From Trueperaceae bacterium (GTDB lineage Bacteria; Deinococcota; Deinococci; Deinococcales; Trueperaceae), in assembly GCA_002707365.1 (NCBI GenBank), contig PAMQ01000015.1, forward strand, positions 81,024 through 145,023: 64,000 nt of DNA, in the 5' to 3' direction. The notes below the pieces were generated by a model. It worked only from the letters and a program-made list of their open reading frames with translations. It made no database searches and had not been told where the DNA came from. The position numbers and the translations under genes are program-made. Positions 51,492-60,852 of the stretch are shown piece after piece (the stretch's first letter is position 1; the number at the start of each line of letters is the position of its first letter).

Positions 51492-52013
51492 CTAGCTTGC
51501 TGTAAGTTCAAAGTACGGTTGTTCGGTCCTCTTCAAAAGCTTGGCTATCAACGAGCCAACTGCGGTGTCAATAACACAGTTATAACGAAAAGCAATATCA
51601 TTGTACAGTTGACGCTCTAACGATATTCGGTTATTCACAACAGACAACTTCGTTCTAAAATTTTTGAAGTTGTCTAGATTCCTAATCTTCGGGTTGCCTT
51701 CTTCGCCCTTTATGAACCGATTGATAAGATCTCTACGTTGATAAAAAGTACCAGCGCATTCTGGTAAAGAATCTGAGGTTAAATTCTCTAATCGCAAATT
51801 ACTGATTATCCCAAACGCCTCATAACCACTGTCTGGATGCCCCTTAAGCATATCACCAAGATCTTGAATTAATTCAGTTTGCAAAGCGAGCTGGGCACCA
51901 ATCTTTATCAGGTATTCATCTAAGTCGCTCTCAAGTTCCATAATTCGCATATAAGTACTAACCGCAATTTTCAGTACCAACAAAAGAACCAGGAGGATAA
52001 ATAAAACAGTCAC
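51492..52013 (-). CDS. LemA-like membrane-anchored protein
   Basis: A 173-aa protein with one N-terminal transmembrane helix (residues 2-20) followed by a helical soluble domain. STYMRIMELESDLDEYLIKIGAQLALQTELIQDL matches the LemA pattern (Y-x-LV-x3-x-v-x2-a-w-sqIDvQLkrR-x-DLIPnL), and RISLERQLYNDIAFRYNCVIDTAVGSLIAKLL matches its C-terminal helix, in diverged form. LemA proteins are widespread and their function is not settled. It starts 30 nt after the mnmA stop on the same strand, so it is probably co-transcribed. Confidence 0.75.
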   Translation of the reverse strand: MTVLFILLVLLLVLKIAVSTYMRIMELESDLDEYLIKIGAQLALQTELIQDLGDMLKGHPDSGYEAFGIISNLRLENLTSDSLPECAGTFYQRRDLINRFIKGEEGNPKIRNLDNFKNFRTKLSVVNNRISLERQLYNDIAFRYNCVIDTAVGSLIAKLLKRTEQPYFELTAS

Positions 52014-52043
52014 AAAACCCCCTCCAAGACCCAGTTTAACCGC

Positions 52044-53165
52044 CTATTGCCCCTCTTGAGGAGTTCCACCTCTATAAGTTATCACTCCACCACCGAGCAG
52101 TCTATCATCCTCGTAGAGTACGGCTGATTGCCCTATAGTGACAGCAAAAACAGGCTCATCAAATTGAAGTTCGAAACCCTCGGCCCATTTCCGCACTATT
52201 GTAGCTGGTAACGGACTCTGCCGATATCTAACCTGTGCCATCACTCGCCTTGGCAATGAATCAATATCAAGTAGATAATTAGCCTGCTCTGCGATGAGGC
52301 GATCCCAGTGACATATATTGCGTGTTCCCACAAACACGGTGTTCTCTTTTTTGGAAAACCCCACGACAAAGCGGCTTTGATGAGATTGGAAAAGTCCGAG
52401 ATGGCGCTTTTGCCCAACCGTATAATATTGAATCCCTCTATGTTCCCCAATTACGTCACCAGACGCGATATCGACTACAGGACCTGGGTTGAATGATGTT
52501 TCACTATCCAGATAGTGTCGGACAGAATCTGTAACAAAACAAAGACCGCTAGATCCAGGTTTTTCGGCTGTCTCTAATCCTCTTTCCCGTGCTAACTTAC
52601 GAACAGTGGGCTTGTCTAATTCACCTAAAGGAAAAAGTAAGTACGGAAGAATTCCTCTTGGTAAGGCCCATAAAAAATAAGTTTGATCTTTCCCAGAATC
52701 TACTCCCCGCCAGAGTTCAGGGCCACCTTGTCCGTCAACACGTCTTACATAATGCCCAGTAGCCATGAATTCGCAGTCGAGCATTCGAGCTTTTTCAATC
52801 AAAGAACCAAACTTGATGAAACGATTACACCAAACACAAGGATTCGGCGTTTCGCCCCTAAGATAAGTAGGGACAAATGGTTCAACAACTATCTCCTCAA
52901 ACTCTTTACGATGATCTAGAAGATAAAAGGGAATTTCTAGGCGATCCGCAATGCGCCTGGCATCATAGGCGGCTTCTGGACTGCAACAGAGACTAAAAGC
53001 TTCTGAAGGACGCTCATCAGACCAGAATCGCAACATAGAACCAACTACTTCAAAGCCTTGTTCATTGAGCAAGGCGGTTGCTACTGACGAATCAACTCCA
53101 CCTGACATGGCAGAGAGAACTCTCGGGGACTTTAATTCCTGGGCTGACTCATTAACAGCGTCCAC
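52044..53165 (-). CDS. mnmA: MnmA, tRNA 2-thiouridylase
   Basis: Transfers sulfur to U34 of Lys, Glu and Gln tRNAs, complementing the MnmE pathway. The protein has 373 aa. The PP-loop VLSAMSGGVDSSVA is near residues 16-29. Catalytic cysteines are in NPCVWCNRFIKFG and SSGLCFV, and the tRNA-binding GHYVR block is present. GTG 53163-53165 is used; a TAAAGT box (53174-53179, minus strand) ends 8 nt before it, close to the leaderless spacing, and no ribosome site is seen. Divergent from lapA, about 130 bp away. Confidence 0.95.
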   Translation of the reverse strand: MDAVNESAQELKSPRVLSAMSGGVDSSVATALLNEQGFEVVGSMLRFWSDERPSEAFSLCCSPEAAYDARRIADRLEIPFYLLDHRKEFEEIVVEPFVPTYLRGETPNPCVWCNRFIKFGSLIEKARMLDCEFMATGHYVRRVDGQGGPELWRGVDSGKDQTYFLWALPRGILPYLLFPLGELDKPTVRKLARERGLETAEKPGSSGLCFVTDSVRHYLDSETSFNPGPVVDIASGDVIGEHRGIQYYTVGQKRHLGLFQSHQSRFVVGFSKKENTVFVGTRNICHWDRLIAEQANYLLDIDSLPRRVMAQVRYRQSPLPATIVRKWAEGFELQFDEPVFAVTIGQSAVLYEDDRLLGGGVITYRGGTPQEGQ

Positions 53166-53299
53166 AGCTTTACACTTTACTCTTTAAGAAGGTTCAAGTG
53201 GCACTTAAGGTCTACAGGATCAAATAGGAGCCGGTCTCAGGTTAAAACAAGTAGCGCAATAGTTCTTGACACGGTAGAGTTAAGTTCGGGAGGTACAGC

Positions 53300-53662
53300 G
53301 TGAAACCCCCACATATCATTCTGGCCCTTTTCGTAATAACACTAGTTGTTTATCTTGCTCTGCTACAAAATTCGGATCCGAATCAAGGTGGGATCTACCT
53401 GCCTTTCCTAAGAGCCAGACTTCAAACTGGATGGGTTTTGGCCTTTTTGATCACTTCTAGTTGGTTGATTGGATGGATACCTGGCAAAATCGCACTATGG
53501 CGAAAAGGGAAAGAAATTCGTACTCTAAATAAGAAAATTCAAGACCTTGAGCAACACGTACCTAGTTACGATCAAGACATCCTTGGAGATAAACCTGTTA
53601 TCCCAGACCGTAATCAAAGCACTCCGATACCCGCTATCCCACCCATCAAAGACGAAACATAA
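53300..53662 (+). CDS. LapA-domain small membrane protein
   Basis: A 120-aa protein with two transmembrane helices (about residues 5-20 and 42-62), a short periplasmic loop and a cytoplasmic tail with a coiled-coil-like GKEIRTLNKKIQDLEQHV. This is the architecture of the LapA/YciS domain (PF06305). In E. coli LapA works with LapB in lipopolysaccharide control, but in this organism the role is unknown. GTG 53300 has a GGGAGG ribosome site. A TTGACA lies at 53266-53271. recJ starts directly at the next base after its stop. Confidence 0.78.
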   Translation: MKPPHIILALFVITLVVYLALLQNSDPNQGGIYLPFLRARLQTGWVLAFLITSSWLIGWIPGKIALWRKGKEIRTLNKKIQDLEQHVPSYDQDILGDKPVIPDRNQSTPIPAIPPIKDET

Positions 53663-55858
53663 GTGAAAGATCCTCAGCTAATTGGCGAGCAGGCCGGTCG
53701 CCACGAAGTTTTGTGGTCCCTTCCGCCACCGGCACCACCAGACGCCATAATCCCCCTTTGTCGTGAACTAAGAATCCCACCAATAATAGCGAGCGTTCTT
53801 TGGACACGTGGGTTCAAGGAAAAAGCTGCTGAGGACCTCTATCCTAAACTGACACCCTGCCCATTACCAGGTATCGAAGAGGCTGTTGACCTTATCCAAC
53901 ACACCTTGCAATCGCATAAACGCATTCTGATTCATGGAGATTACGATGCAGATGGTATCAGCGCGACAGCTATTCTGAAGCTAGGCTTGGAGGAACTCGG
54001 CGGAAATGTCCAGATTCATATTCCTAACAGATTGACTGAAGGCTATGGAATACATTTGGACCGAGTCGAGGAGCACATTTCGCGAGCAGACCTAATAATT
54101 ACTGTCGATTGTGGAATCTCTAATATTGAGGAAATTAATCAGCTTAAGAGGTCTGGAGTGGATGTAATTGTCACTGATCACCATCAGCCAGGGCAACAAC
54201 TACCTGATGCGATATTAGTACACCCACTCTTAGCTAACCAAAGTAAAATTAATGATGCTTTACTAACCGGCGCAGGCGTAGCTTTCCACCTTTTATGGGC
54301 GCTCCACAAAAAACTTGGCCTACCCGACCCACTCAAGTACACTGACATTGCGGCTCTAGGCACTATTGCTGATGTAGCACCATTGCTTGGGGACAACCGC
54401 GCCCTGGTTCGCGAAGGGCTGGAATGCCTAGGCAACACTACATGGCCAGGTTTACAGGCGAGCCTGAAAATAGCAGGAATCCAAGGTGCGCCAACTGCTA
54501 GAGATATAGCATTCACAATCGCACCGAGAATTAATGCTGCAGGTAGGCTAGGAGAGGCAGATCTTGGCTTAGAATTACTTACTACGAAATCAACACGAAG
54601 AGCGCATGAACTATCAACCTATTTGGAAGCCCGGAACTCAGACCGACGTCACCTGCAAAATACAATGTATGACCAGGCCCTGAAGATGGTCGATCCAGAT
54701 GCTCCAGCAATCGTTCTCGCTGATGAAACCTGGCACCCAGGCGTCATAGGGATAGTCGCAAGCAAACTTGTAGACCAATATCTTCAACCAGTTTTTCTTT
54801 CCGCGAAAGGGAAAGGTAGCGTACGTTCTCCTCCCGGCATTTCAGCTGTAGCCGCTCTCCAAGAAGCTAAAGACCATTTAACTCGCTTTGGCGGACACGA
54901 ACAGGCAGCAGGATTCACAATAGAATCAGCAAAGTTTTCCGCTTTTAGAGAAGCTATATACGGTTATACGAGAAGCCGCCCAACCCCAAAGCCTACCCTA
55001 GATCTAGATGCATTTATCGGACCAGAGGATATTAATCGAGATCTGTTGAAGGGAATCAAAAAGCTAGAACCTCTTGGAGAAAAAATTCCCCCGCCCAGAT
55101 TTGTACTTACTGGCGCGCTTAGTAAGGTAAAAGCTGTTGGCAAAAACCTTAATACGCTCCAAATTCAGTGCAACAACCTCAAAGGGGTAGCTTGGCAAAA
55201 GGGGTTCCTTGCATCAGAATTAAGCGAGGGTTCCAAGGTGAATCTCGCAATTTCACTGCGAGAAAATTTTTGGCAGGGGAAATCAACTATCGAGTTTACA
55301 GCTGACCAAATTCGCCAAGAATCCCCCTTACTCCCCCGCAGCAAAACAAAAACACCCAACATCCGACGTGGTGCTCCTATAGACTTATCAGGAAGTTTGG
55401 CAGGATCAGCTGCCGCTCCAGTTGAAGGCAAACCCATTTGCATCAAAGATCTAAACTTTAGCGACCCTTTCAGCGCTTCTCTTTCTATACAGAAAGAGGT
55501 CTTGAAAGGCACTACGATCTTTTTCGACCTCTCATCGGTTGTTATCACAGCTATTAAACAGCATGCTTCAGAACTCCCGACCTTGGGCGAAGTCCGTACG
55601 GGCTTCGTACGACTGCAACAGGGAAAAAAAATTAGTCCTAATGACCGCAAACAAACGCTTATCGGAAAAATTCTTGGGGAGCTTCGGCTCATTGACGAAA
55701 AAGGGTTTGCTCGAAAGGGCCAAAAGCGGAACCCCTACGATTCAGAAACTCTTTTAGCAGCACTCCTTGAAAAATATCGACTACAAGGCCTGGTCAATGC
55801 TTATCTTTATGCCGATGATGAAGTTTTTGCTAGCACGGTAAAATCACTCTTTTCATAG
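53663..55858 (+). CDS. recJ: RecJ, single-strand-specific DNA exonuclease
   Basis: A 5'-3' single-strand exonuclease of DNA repair and recombination. The protein has 731 aa, longer than E. coli RecJ (577). The DHH core has ILIHGDYDADGISATAILK near residues 90-108, VDCGISN, DHHQPG and GTIADVAPLLGDNR. The DHHA1 part has KGSVRSPPGISAVAALQEAKDHLTRFGGHEQAAGFT. An OB-like domain and an extra C-terminal domain of about 170 residues resemble the Deinococcus/Thermus RecJ layout. GTG 53663 abuts the lapA stop. Confidence 0.94.
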   Translation: MKDPQLIGEQAGRHEVLWSLPPPAPPDAIIPLCRELRIPPIIASVLWTRGFKEKAAEDLYPKLTPCPLPGIEEAVDLIQHTLQSHKRILIHGDYDADGISATAILKLGLEELGGNVQIHIPNRLTEGYGIHLDRVEEHISRADLIITVDCGISNIEEINQLKRSGVDVIVTDHHQPGQQLPDAILVHPLLANQSKINDALLTGAGVAFHLLWALHKKLGLPDPLKYTDIAALGTIADVAPLLGDNRALVREGLECLGNTTWPGLQASLKIAGIQGAPTARDIAFTIAPRINAAGRLGEADLGLELLTTKSTRRAHELSTYLEARNSDRRHLQNTMYDQALKMVDPDAPAIVLADETWHPGVIGIVASKLVDQYLQPVFLSAKGKGSVRSPPGISAVAALQEAKDHLTRFGGHEQAAGFTIESAKFSAFREAIYGYTRSRPTPKPTLDLDAFIGPEDINRDLLKGIKKLEPLGEKIPPPRFVLTGALSKVKAVGKNLNTLQIQCNNLKGVAWQKGFLASELSEGSKVNLAISLRENFWQGKSTIEFTADQIRQESPLLPRSKTKTPNIRRGAPIDLSGSLAGSAAAPVEGKPICIKDLNFSDPFSASLSIQKEVLKGTTIFFDLSSVVITAIKQHASELPTLGEVRTGFVRLQQGKKISPNDRKQTLIGKILGELRLIDEKGFARKGQKRNPYDSETLLAALLEKYRLQGLVNAYLYADDEVFASTVKSLFS

Positions 55859-55863
55859 AGGCC

Positions 55864-58755
55864 GTGCGATACTTAGATCTTATGGGTGATTTGGCACTCC
55901 CTCAAAAACTCGCTGCTGCCCTTAAACCCAATGTACGTGGCGAAATCCGCTTCGACGATCTAGCCCGCTCTCTGTATGCGACTGACGCAAGCCCGTACGA
56001 AATTCTTCCCTATGGAGTAGTTATCCCAAAAACTCCAGAAGACGTAAGGGTTGTCCTCGAAGTCGCCCGTGAGTTCAGCGTACCCGTCCTACCCCGTGGT
56101 GGTGGAACTAGCCTGGCAGGCCAAACCGTAGGAATGGCTATCGTAGTTGACTTCTCAAAGTACATGAATCAAATTGTAAGCTTCGACCTCGAAAATCGTA
56201 CTGTGCGCGTGCAACCGGGAATAGTACGTGATGAACTGAACAAGTTTCTTGCGCCTCACAATCTGCACTTTACGCCAGACATCACACCTACTAATCGAGC
56301 CAATGTCGGCGGAATGATTGGAAACAATAGCTCAGGTACAAGAAGCATAAAATACGGCAAAACCATTGACCAGGTCATAGCTATGACAGTAATGCTCCCA
56401 AACGGTGAAATAATAGAATTACACGATTTGGATCCAGATGAACTCACAAAGAAGCTTACTCAAACTGACACAGAAGGAGCAATTTACCGAACAGTTCAAC
56501 AAGTAACTTCAAATCTGAAAGACGAAATCCTAAACCGTTATCCAAAGGTAATGCGCCGAGTCGGTGGTTACAACCTTGACTCCTTTGTGCAAGGCAAACC
56601 CTTCAATCTGGCTAACCTCGTAACAGGTAGCGAAGGGACACTAGCTTTTATCCTTGATGCAACCCTCAGGCTACACCCGCTACCTAATCACCGCATTCTA
56701 GCCTTAGCCCATTTCGACACTATGCAAAAAGCATTGGAATCGGTCCAACACATTAACCGTCATAATCCCTCAGCTGTCGAAATAATGGACAATGTGCTCT
56801 TTGAACTTGGCTTCAACAACCCCACTTTAGCTCCCTTGCTTGAATGGGTAAATGGTAAGCCAACGGCCGTGATGATGGTCGAGTTTTATGGAACCAGTAA
56901 AGATGAAATTAATCAGGATCTAGAAGCTTTCACGTCAGATCCAGAAATCAAACGCTTGAACTACCACATTTACGTAGCAAAAACTACTACGGAACAGGCT
57001 AAGATACTAGAATTTCGTCGAGCTGGCTTAGGTACATATGCAACCATAAAGGGAGATCGCAAACCTGTTCCTTTTATCGAAGATGCTGCGATCCCAGTGG
57101 AGAACTTGCCGCAATACATACCTGAGGTCTTGGAATTATGTGAACAACGGGGCGTGGAGGCGGTAATTTACGCCCATGCTAGTGTTGGGGTAATCCATGT
57201 TAGGCCCCTGCTCGACCTAAAGAACCCTATTGATATTGCCTTGTTCAAAGAGATAAGTGTCGAAACATTTAAACTAGTGAAGCATTATGGGGGCTCGTGG
57301 AGCGGTGAACATGGAGATGGCTTAATTAGAAGTTATCAGAATCGCAACTTGTTTGGGGATAAGATCTATCAGGCTTTCCAAACAATAAAGCTAGCATTCG
57401 ACCCTGACAACTTGATGAACCCTGGAAAGATAGTTAATGCCCCTGAGATGACCGAAAATCTCCGTTACGGGCCTGGATACCCGGAGGATAAAACAAATAC
57501 AATATTTGATTTCTCTGAAACCGGTGGTTACTTGGGAGCAATAGAGATGTGCACAGGCGTCGGGGCCTGCAGAAAAGTCGGGACTGGAACAATGTGCCCT
57601 AGTTATATGGCCACGCGCGACGAAGACCACTCCACCCGAGGCCGAGCAAACGCCTTGCGAGAAGCAATGACTGGGAAAATGCCAGGTGGCTTAACGAGCC
57701 AAGAAGTATTTAACGTTTTGGACCTCTGTCTTGAGTGTAAAGCGTGCAAAGCTGAATGCCCAAGTCAAGTGGACATGGCAAAAATAAAATATGAATTCTT
57801 GCAGCAATACTATGATGATCACGGTACCCCCTTGTCTGCACGAGCCCTAGGCGGTGTGGCGCAAGCAGCGCCATTAGGACAAGCATTTGCGCCTTTGGTC
57901 AATGTACTGATGCACCTCAAACCTGTACGCTGGGTAATCGAAAAAGCTGTTGGAATAGACCGCCGCCGAACCCTACCACGGTACTCTCAAAAATCATTCG
58001 CAACGTGGTTCAACAACCGTAAGAGCAAAAACAGAGGAACCTTTAAGAACAATGTTGCGCTTATTGTCGACACTTGGACTATGTTTAATGAACCGCATAT
58101 TGGTAAGGCAGCCACGCGAGTCCTTGAAGGCCTTGGATACCAAGTAGAATTGGTCCCTTATAAATGCTGCGGTCGCCCTCTAATTTCGAAAGGTTTGTTG
58201 CGTCAAGCTAAGAGACAAGCACAAGCTAATCTCGATTCCCTTGCACCCTTTGTGCACCGGGGAATCCCATTGATTGGGCTGGAACCCTCATGCGTGACTG
58301 CTTATAGAGATGACTACCTAGATTTGATTCCAGGTACCCTCTCCCAAGCCACATCCAAACAAGTGAGCATGATTGATGAATTTCTAGCAAAAGCCTGGAC
58401 TTCAGGACAAATTGACCCAAAAGGTGCCTTCATGTCTGACTCAGCACCAATCCTTCTTCACGGCCATTGCCAACAGAAAGCAGTTATTGGAACTTCACCA
58501 ACAAAAGCAGTTCTACAGTGGTTAAGTAACAATGTACAAGAAGTCGACGCAGGTTGCTGCGGAATGGCTGGGAGCTTTGGTTACACTCATTATGACCTAT
58601 CTTTGGAAATAGGTAACCAACGCTTATTTCCAAAGATAAAGGCCCATGACGGCAGTTCTGTAGCGTGTGGATTCAGTTGTCGCCATCAAATAAAAGATGG
58701 TACTGGGATAAACTCACGCCATTTAGTAGAAATCCTTGATGAGGCCCTAATTTAA
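55864..58755 (+). CDS. FAD-linked oxidase fused to Fe-S oxidoreductase (GlcD/Dld-GlcF type)
   Basis: A 963-aa flavoprotein that probably oxidises a 2-hydroxy acid such as D-lactate or glycolate and passes electrons to a membrane acceptor. Residues about 20-520 are the FAD_binding_4 and FAD-oxidase C domains, with PRGGGTSLAGQTVG, NNSSGTRSIKYGKT and HGDGLIRS. Then come Fe-S ligands in MCTGVGACRK, MCPSYMATRDEDHSTRGRA and CLECKACKAECPSQVDM. Two CCG domains (YKCCGRPLI, DAGCCGMAGSFGY) complete the glycerol-3-phosphate/glycolate oxidase-type Fe-S module. GTG 55864 starts 5 nt after recJ; ATG 55882 is an alternative. Confidence 0.9.
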   Translation: MRYLDLMGDLALPQKLAAALKPNVRGEIRFDDLARSLYATDASPYEILPYGVVIPKTPEDVRVVLEVAREFSVPVLPRGGGTSLAGQTVGMAIVVDFSKYMNQIVSFDLENRTVRVQPGIVRDELNKFLAPHNLHFTPDITPTNRANVGGMIGNNSSGTRSIKYGKTIDQVIAMTVMLPNGEIIELHDLDPDELTKKLTQTDTEGAIYRTVQQVTSNLKDEILNRYPKVMRRVGGYNLDSFVQGKPFNLANLVTGSEGTLAFILDATLRLHPLPNHRILALAHFDTMQKALESVQHINRHNPSAVEIMDNVLFELGFNNPTLAPLLEWVNGKPTAVMMVEFYGTSKDEINQDLEAFTSDPEIKRLNYHIYVAKTTTEQAKILEFRRAGLGTYATIKGDRKPVPFIEDAAIPVENLPQYIPEVLELCEQRGVEAVIYAHASVGVIHVRPLLDLKNPIDIALFKEISVETFKLVKHYGGSWSGEHGDGLIRSYQNRNLFGDKIYQAFQTIKLAFDPDNLMNPGKIVNAPEMTENLRYGPGYPEDKTNTIFDFSETGGYLGAIEMCTGVGACRKVGTGTMCPSYMATRDEDHSTRGRANALREAMTGKMPGGLTSQEVFNVLDLCLECKACKAECPSQVDMAKIKYEFLQQYYDDHGTPLSARALGGVAQAAPLGQAFAPLVNVLMHLKPVRWVIEKAVGIDRRRTLPRYSQKSFATWFNNRKSKNRGTFKNNVALIVDTWTMFNEPHIGKAATRVLEGLGYQVELVPYKCCGRPLISKGLLRQAKRQAQANLDSLAPFVHRGIPLIGLEPSCVTAYRDDYLDLIPGTLSQATSKQVSMIDEFLAKAWTSGQIDPKGAFMSDSAPILLHGHCQQKAVIGTSPTKAVLQWLSNNVQEVDAGCCGMAGSFGYTHYDLSLEIGNQRLFPKIKAHDGSSVACGFSCRHQIKDGTGINSRHLVEILDEALI

Positions 58756-58810
58756 GAATGGAAACCTTATCTAACTTAGAAAGTAGTAAAAATCAGATCT
58801 AGTAAGCTTC

Positions 58811-60649
58811 TCACATACGCTCCGGGGCTTCAATTCCAAGGAAAAAAAGAGAAGATTTTAGAGAGTAACTAACCCGTTCAACTAGACCGTAACGAGCCTC
58901 TCTTAGCCCAGGGGCCGCACGTATAACTTGGGTATCTGATTTTCCATCCAGGCCTTTGTGATTGTAGTAGCTATTCCATGCAGCAGCGAGATCGAGGGCA
59001 TACTGGGCAACTAAATGAGGAGCTAGATCACGAGCAGCGACTTTAACCACCCTAGGCAACCGGGCTAGAACCTGGGCCAATTTTACTTCCAGTGATCCTA
59101 TTTGATTCCAATCAGCCAATCCTATATCTAGGCCGACCTTTGACCCAGCTCGGAGGATGCTACAAGCACGAGCATGGGCATACTGGATATAAGGCGCAGA
59201 ATCTCCCTGCAAGGAGAGAGCAAGATCCCAGCGAAAGTCTATAGCTCGCCTAGCTTCACTCTTAAGCAAGCTAAATCGAAGGGCGCCAACTCCAACTTGC
59301 CGAGCTACCTCATCAATACAATCAAGATCAGGTGTTTTTTCCTCCATCAATGCCCGAGCTCGATAAATCGCTTCAGAAATAACCTCATCTGCGGCAAGCG
59401 AAATGCCCTTACGACCACTCATTGCTTGACCTTCGAGAGTAACCAGTTCATAAGCCAAATGCCGTGAGCCTTGACATGCCGCAGTTGCCTCCTCAGTACC
59501 AGATAGACCCAAGGCTGCCCTCACAAGGATTTGTGGGTGAGATTGTTCTACTCCAATAACATTTATGATCTGGTCACCATGCGCAAACTTACGACTGTCA
59601 GGTGAGGTTGCACCCTTCGGGACACTGGTGTAAATCGGTCGACCCGAAGGTTGGTTGTAAAGGCGTGAATATTGGAGCCCCTCGAATAGACCTGCTTTCC
59701 AAAACTGGTAACCGATATCTTTAGCAACGTACATAGCATTACCATCACTTCGTACTAGAACTACATTAGGCTCCTCAAGACCCGGAATGAATTCGCTTAC
59801 GTCCATCACCAAAGCTCCCGCGTATTTACCATCGATTGGGCGGCTGACATATTGGCTTTCAGAGACAATTGAAAGACCTCTATCTAGAAAACCAGCCTGA
59901 ATTACATCTGACTCCCAGACCAACAGATCGTATTCGACACCAAGTTTGTGACATGTCTCAAGCTGAGAACGGACCACTTCACTAACCTTATCCCTCAATT
60001 CGCCTCTCTCAAGGCGATCCATAACCGCCTGCACGCCGACATTTATAGCTTCATCATCTTCTGCCTTGGCCTGACCAAGTCGGACATATAATTCGCCAAG
60101 CCAGTGATCATATTTCTGAATACCGTCATACGAACTATCAAAATAATCTATTGCAAAAAGACTCTCTGCTGCTTGTCGCCCGGTATCGTCAATATAGTTT
60201 TGCACCTCTACGTCGTAACCAACCGCAGCTAAAATCCTAGCGGTAGCGTCTCCTAAGACAATATTCCGTAGGTGACCAACATGAGCCTCTTTATTTGGGT
60301 TGACGCTTGTGTGCTCGACAATGACTTTACCCTTACTCTCCGAGTCAATGATTGCTGTACTGATTACAGATGGCACGTAAATCCTTGGATTCACAAAAAC
60401 GTTGATATATGGGCCGCTGGCTTCCACCCGTTCAATTCCCTCAGGTAATTCAAGGTGAGCAACAATTTCTTCAGCGATTAAGCTTGGGTTCATTTTTAGG
60501 ACCTGGGCAAGGCTGAAAGCAACGGGAGAACCAAAATCCCCTGGCTTATTCGGAGGCACTTCCTGGACAAGAACCTCTATTTTTTGCGACCATTTATTAC
60601 TGACAACCTTTATTAGAGCCTCTTCTAGGGCCTTCTGGACATCTGGCAT
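58811..60649 (-). CDS. argS: Arginyl-tRNA synthetase
   Basis: A class I synthetase that charges tRNA-Arg. From ATG 60647-60649 it has about 612 aa and begins MPDVQKALEEALIKVV, a typical ArgS N-terminal helix. The HIGH motif reads HVGH in NPNKEAHVGHLRN, and the KMSKS region is degenerate (MSGRKGIS), which is common in ArgS. The C-terminal DALR domain contains YIQYAHARACSILR. The longer in-frame start TTG 60682 is rejected because a TAGCGT box ends exactly 7 nt before this ATG. Convergent with the oxidoreductase gene. Confidence 0.95.
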   Translation of the reverse strand: MPDVQKALEEALIKVVSNKWSQKIEVLVQEVPPNKPGDFGSPVAFSLAQVLKMNPSLIAEEIVAHLELPEGIERVEASGPYINVFVNPRIYVPSVISTAIIDSESKGKVIVEHTSVNPNKEAHVGHLRNIVLGDATARILAAVGYDVEVQNYIDDTGRQAAESLFAIDYFDSSYDGIQKYDHWLGELYVRLGQAKAEDDEAINVGVQAVMDRLERGELRDKVSEVVRSQLETCHKLGVEYDLLVWESDVIQAGFLDRGLSIVSESQYVSRPIDGKYAGALVMDVSEFIPGLEEPNVVLVRSDGNAMYVAKDIGYQFWKAGLFEGLQYSRLYNQPSGRPIYTSVPKGATSPDSRKFAHGDQIINVIGVEQSHPQILVRAALGLSGTEEATAACQGSRHLAYELVTLEGQAMSGRKGISLAADEVISEAIYRARALMEEKTPDLDCIDEVARQVGVGALRFSLLKSEARRAIDFRWDLALSLQGDSAPYIQYAHARACSILRAGSKVGLDIGLADWNQIGSLEVKLAQVLARLPRVVKVAARDLAPHLVAQYALDLAAAWNSYYNHKGLDGKSDTQVIRAAPGLREARYGLVERVSYSLKSSLFFLGIEAPERM

Positions 60650-60656
60650 GGGTGGC

Positions 60657-60662
60657 ACGCTA
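60657..60662 (-). promoter_or_regulatory. leaderless -10 box of argS
   Basis: TAGCGT on the minus strand, preceded by TGA as an extended -10, ends exactly 7 nt before ATG 60649. Confidence 0.6.
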
Positions 60663-60730
60663 TCACACTCAGCGTCATACAAACACTTTATTTATTCCAC
60701 AACGACACGCGGCAGAGGTCCCGGGGCAGC

Positions 60731-60753
60731 GAAGGCTATGTAACCTAGCCTTC
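60731..60753. promoter_or_regulatory. 8-7-8 inverted repeat at the lon promoter
   Basis: GAAGGCTA-N7-TAGCCTTC is a perfect 8-bp inverted repeat with a 7-nt spacer. It ends 16 bp before the lon TATAAT, so it covers the -35 position. It has the shape of a repressor operator. Confidence 0.5.
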
Positions 60754-60769
60754 ATGTTTCTGCTACCCA

Positions 60770-60775
60770 TATAAT
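60770..60775 (+). promoter_or_regulatory. -10 box of lon
   Basis: A perfect TATAAT with no good -35, as its -35 position is occupied by the inverted repeat. The leader would be about 70 nt, ending in an AGGAG ribosome site (60842-60846). Confidence 0.5.
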
Positions 60776-60852
60776 TAAAATTGATACACTGTGACTCAAG
60801 TTTATGGGCGCCATGTTGCTACCATTTGTGGGCCCTGATTCAGGAGATGCTA

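Noticed and set aside
60650-60682. TTG 60682 as the argS start
   Set aside because: A leaderless-type TAGCGT box lies downstream of it and 7 nt before ATG 60649, which gives the normal ArgS N-terminus.
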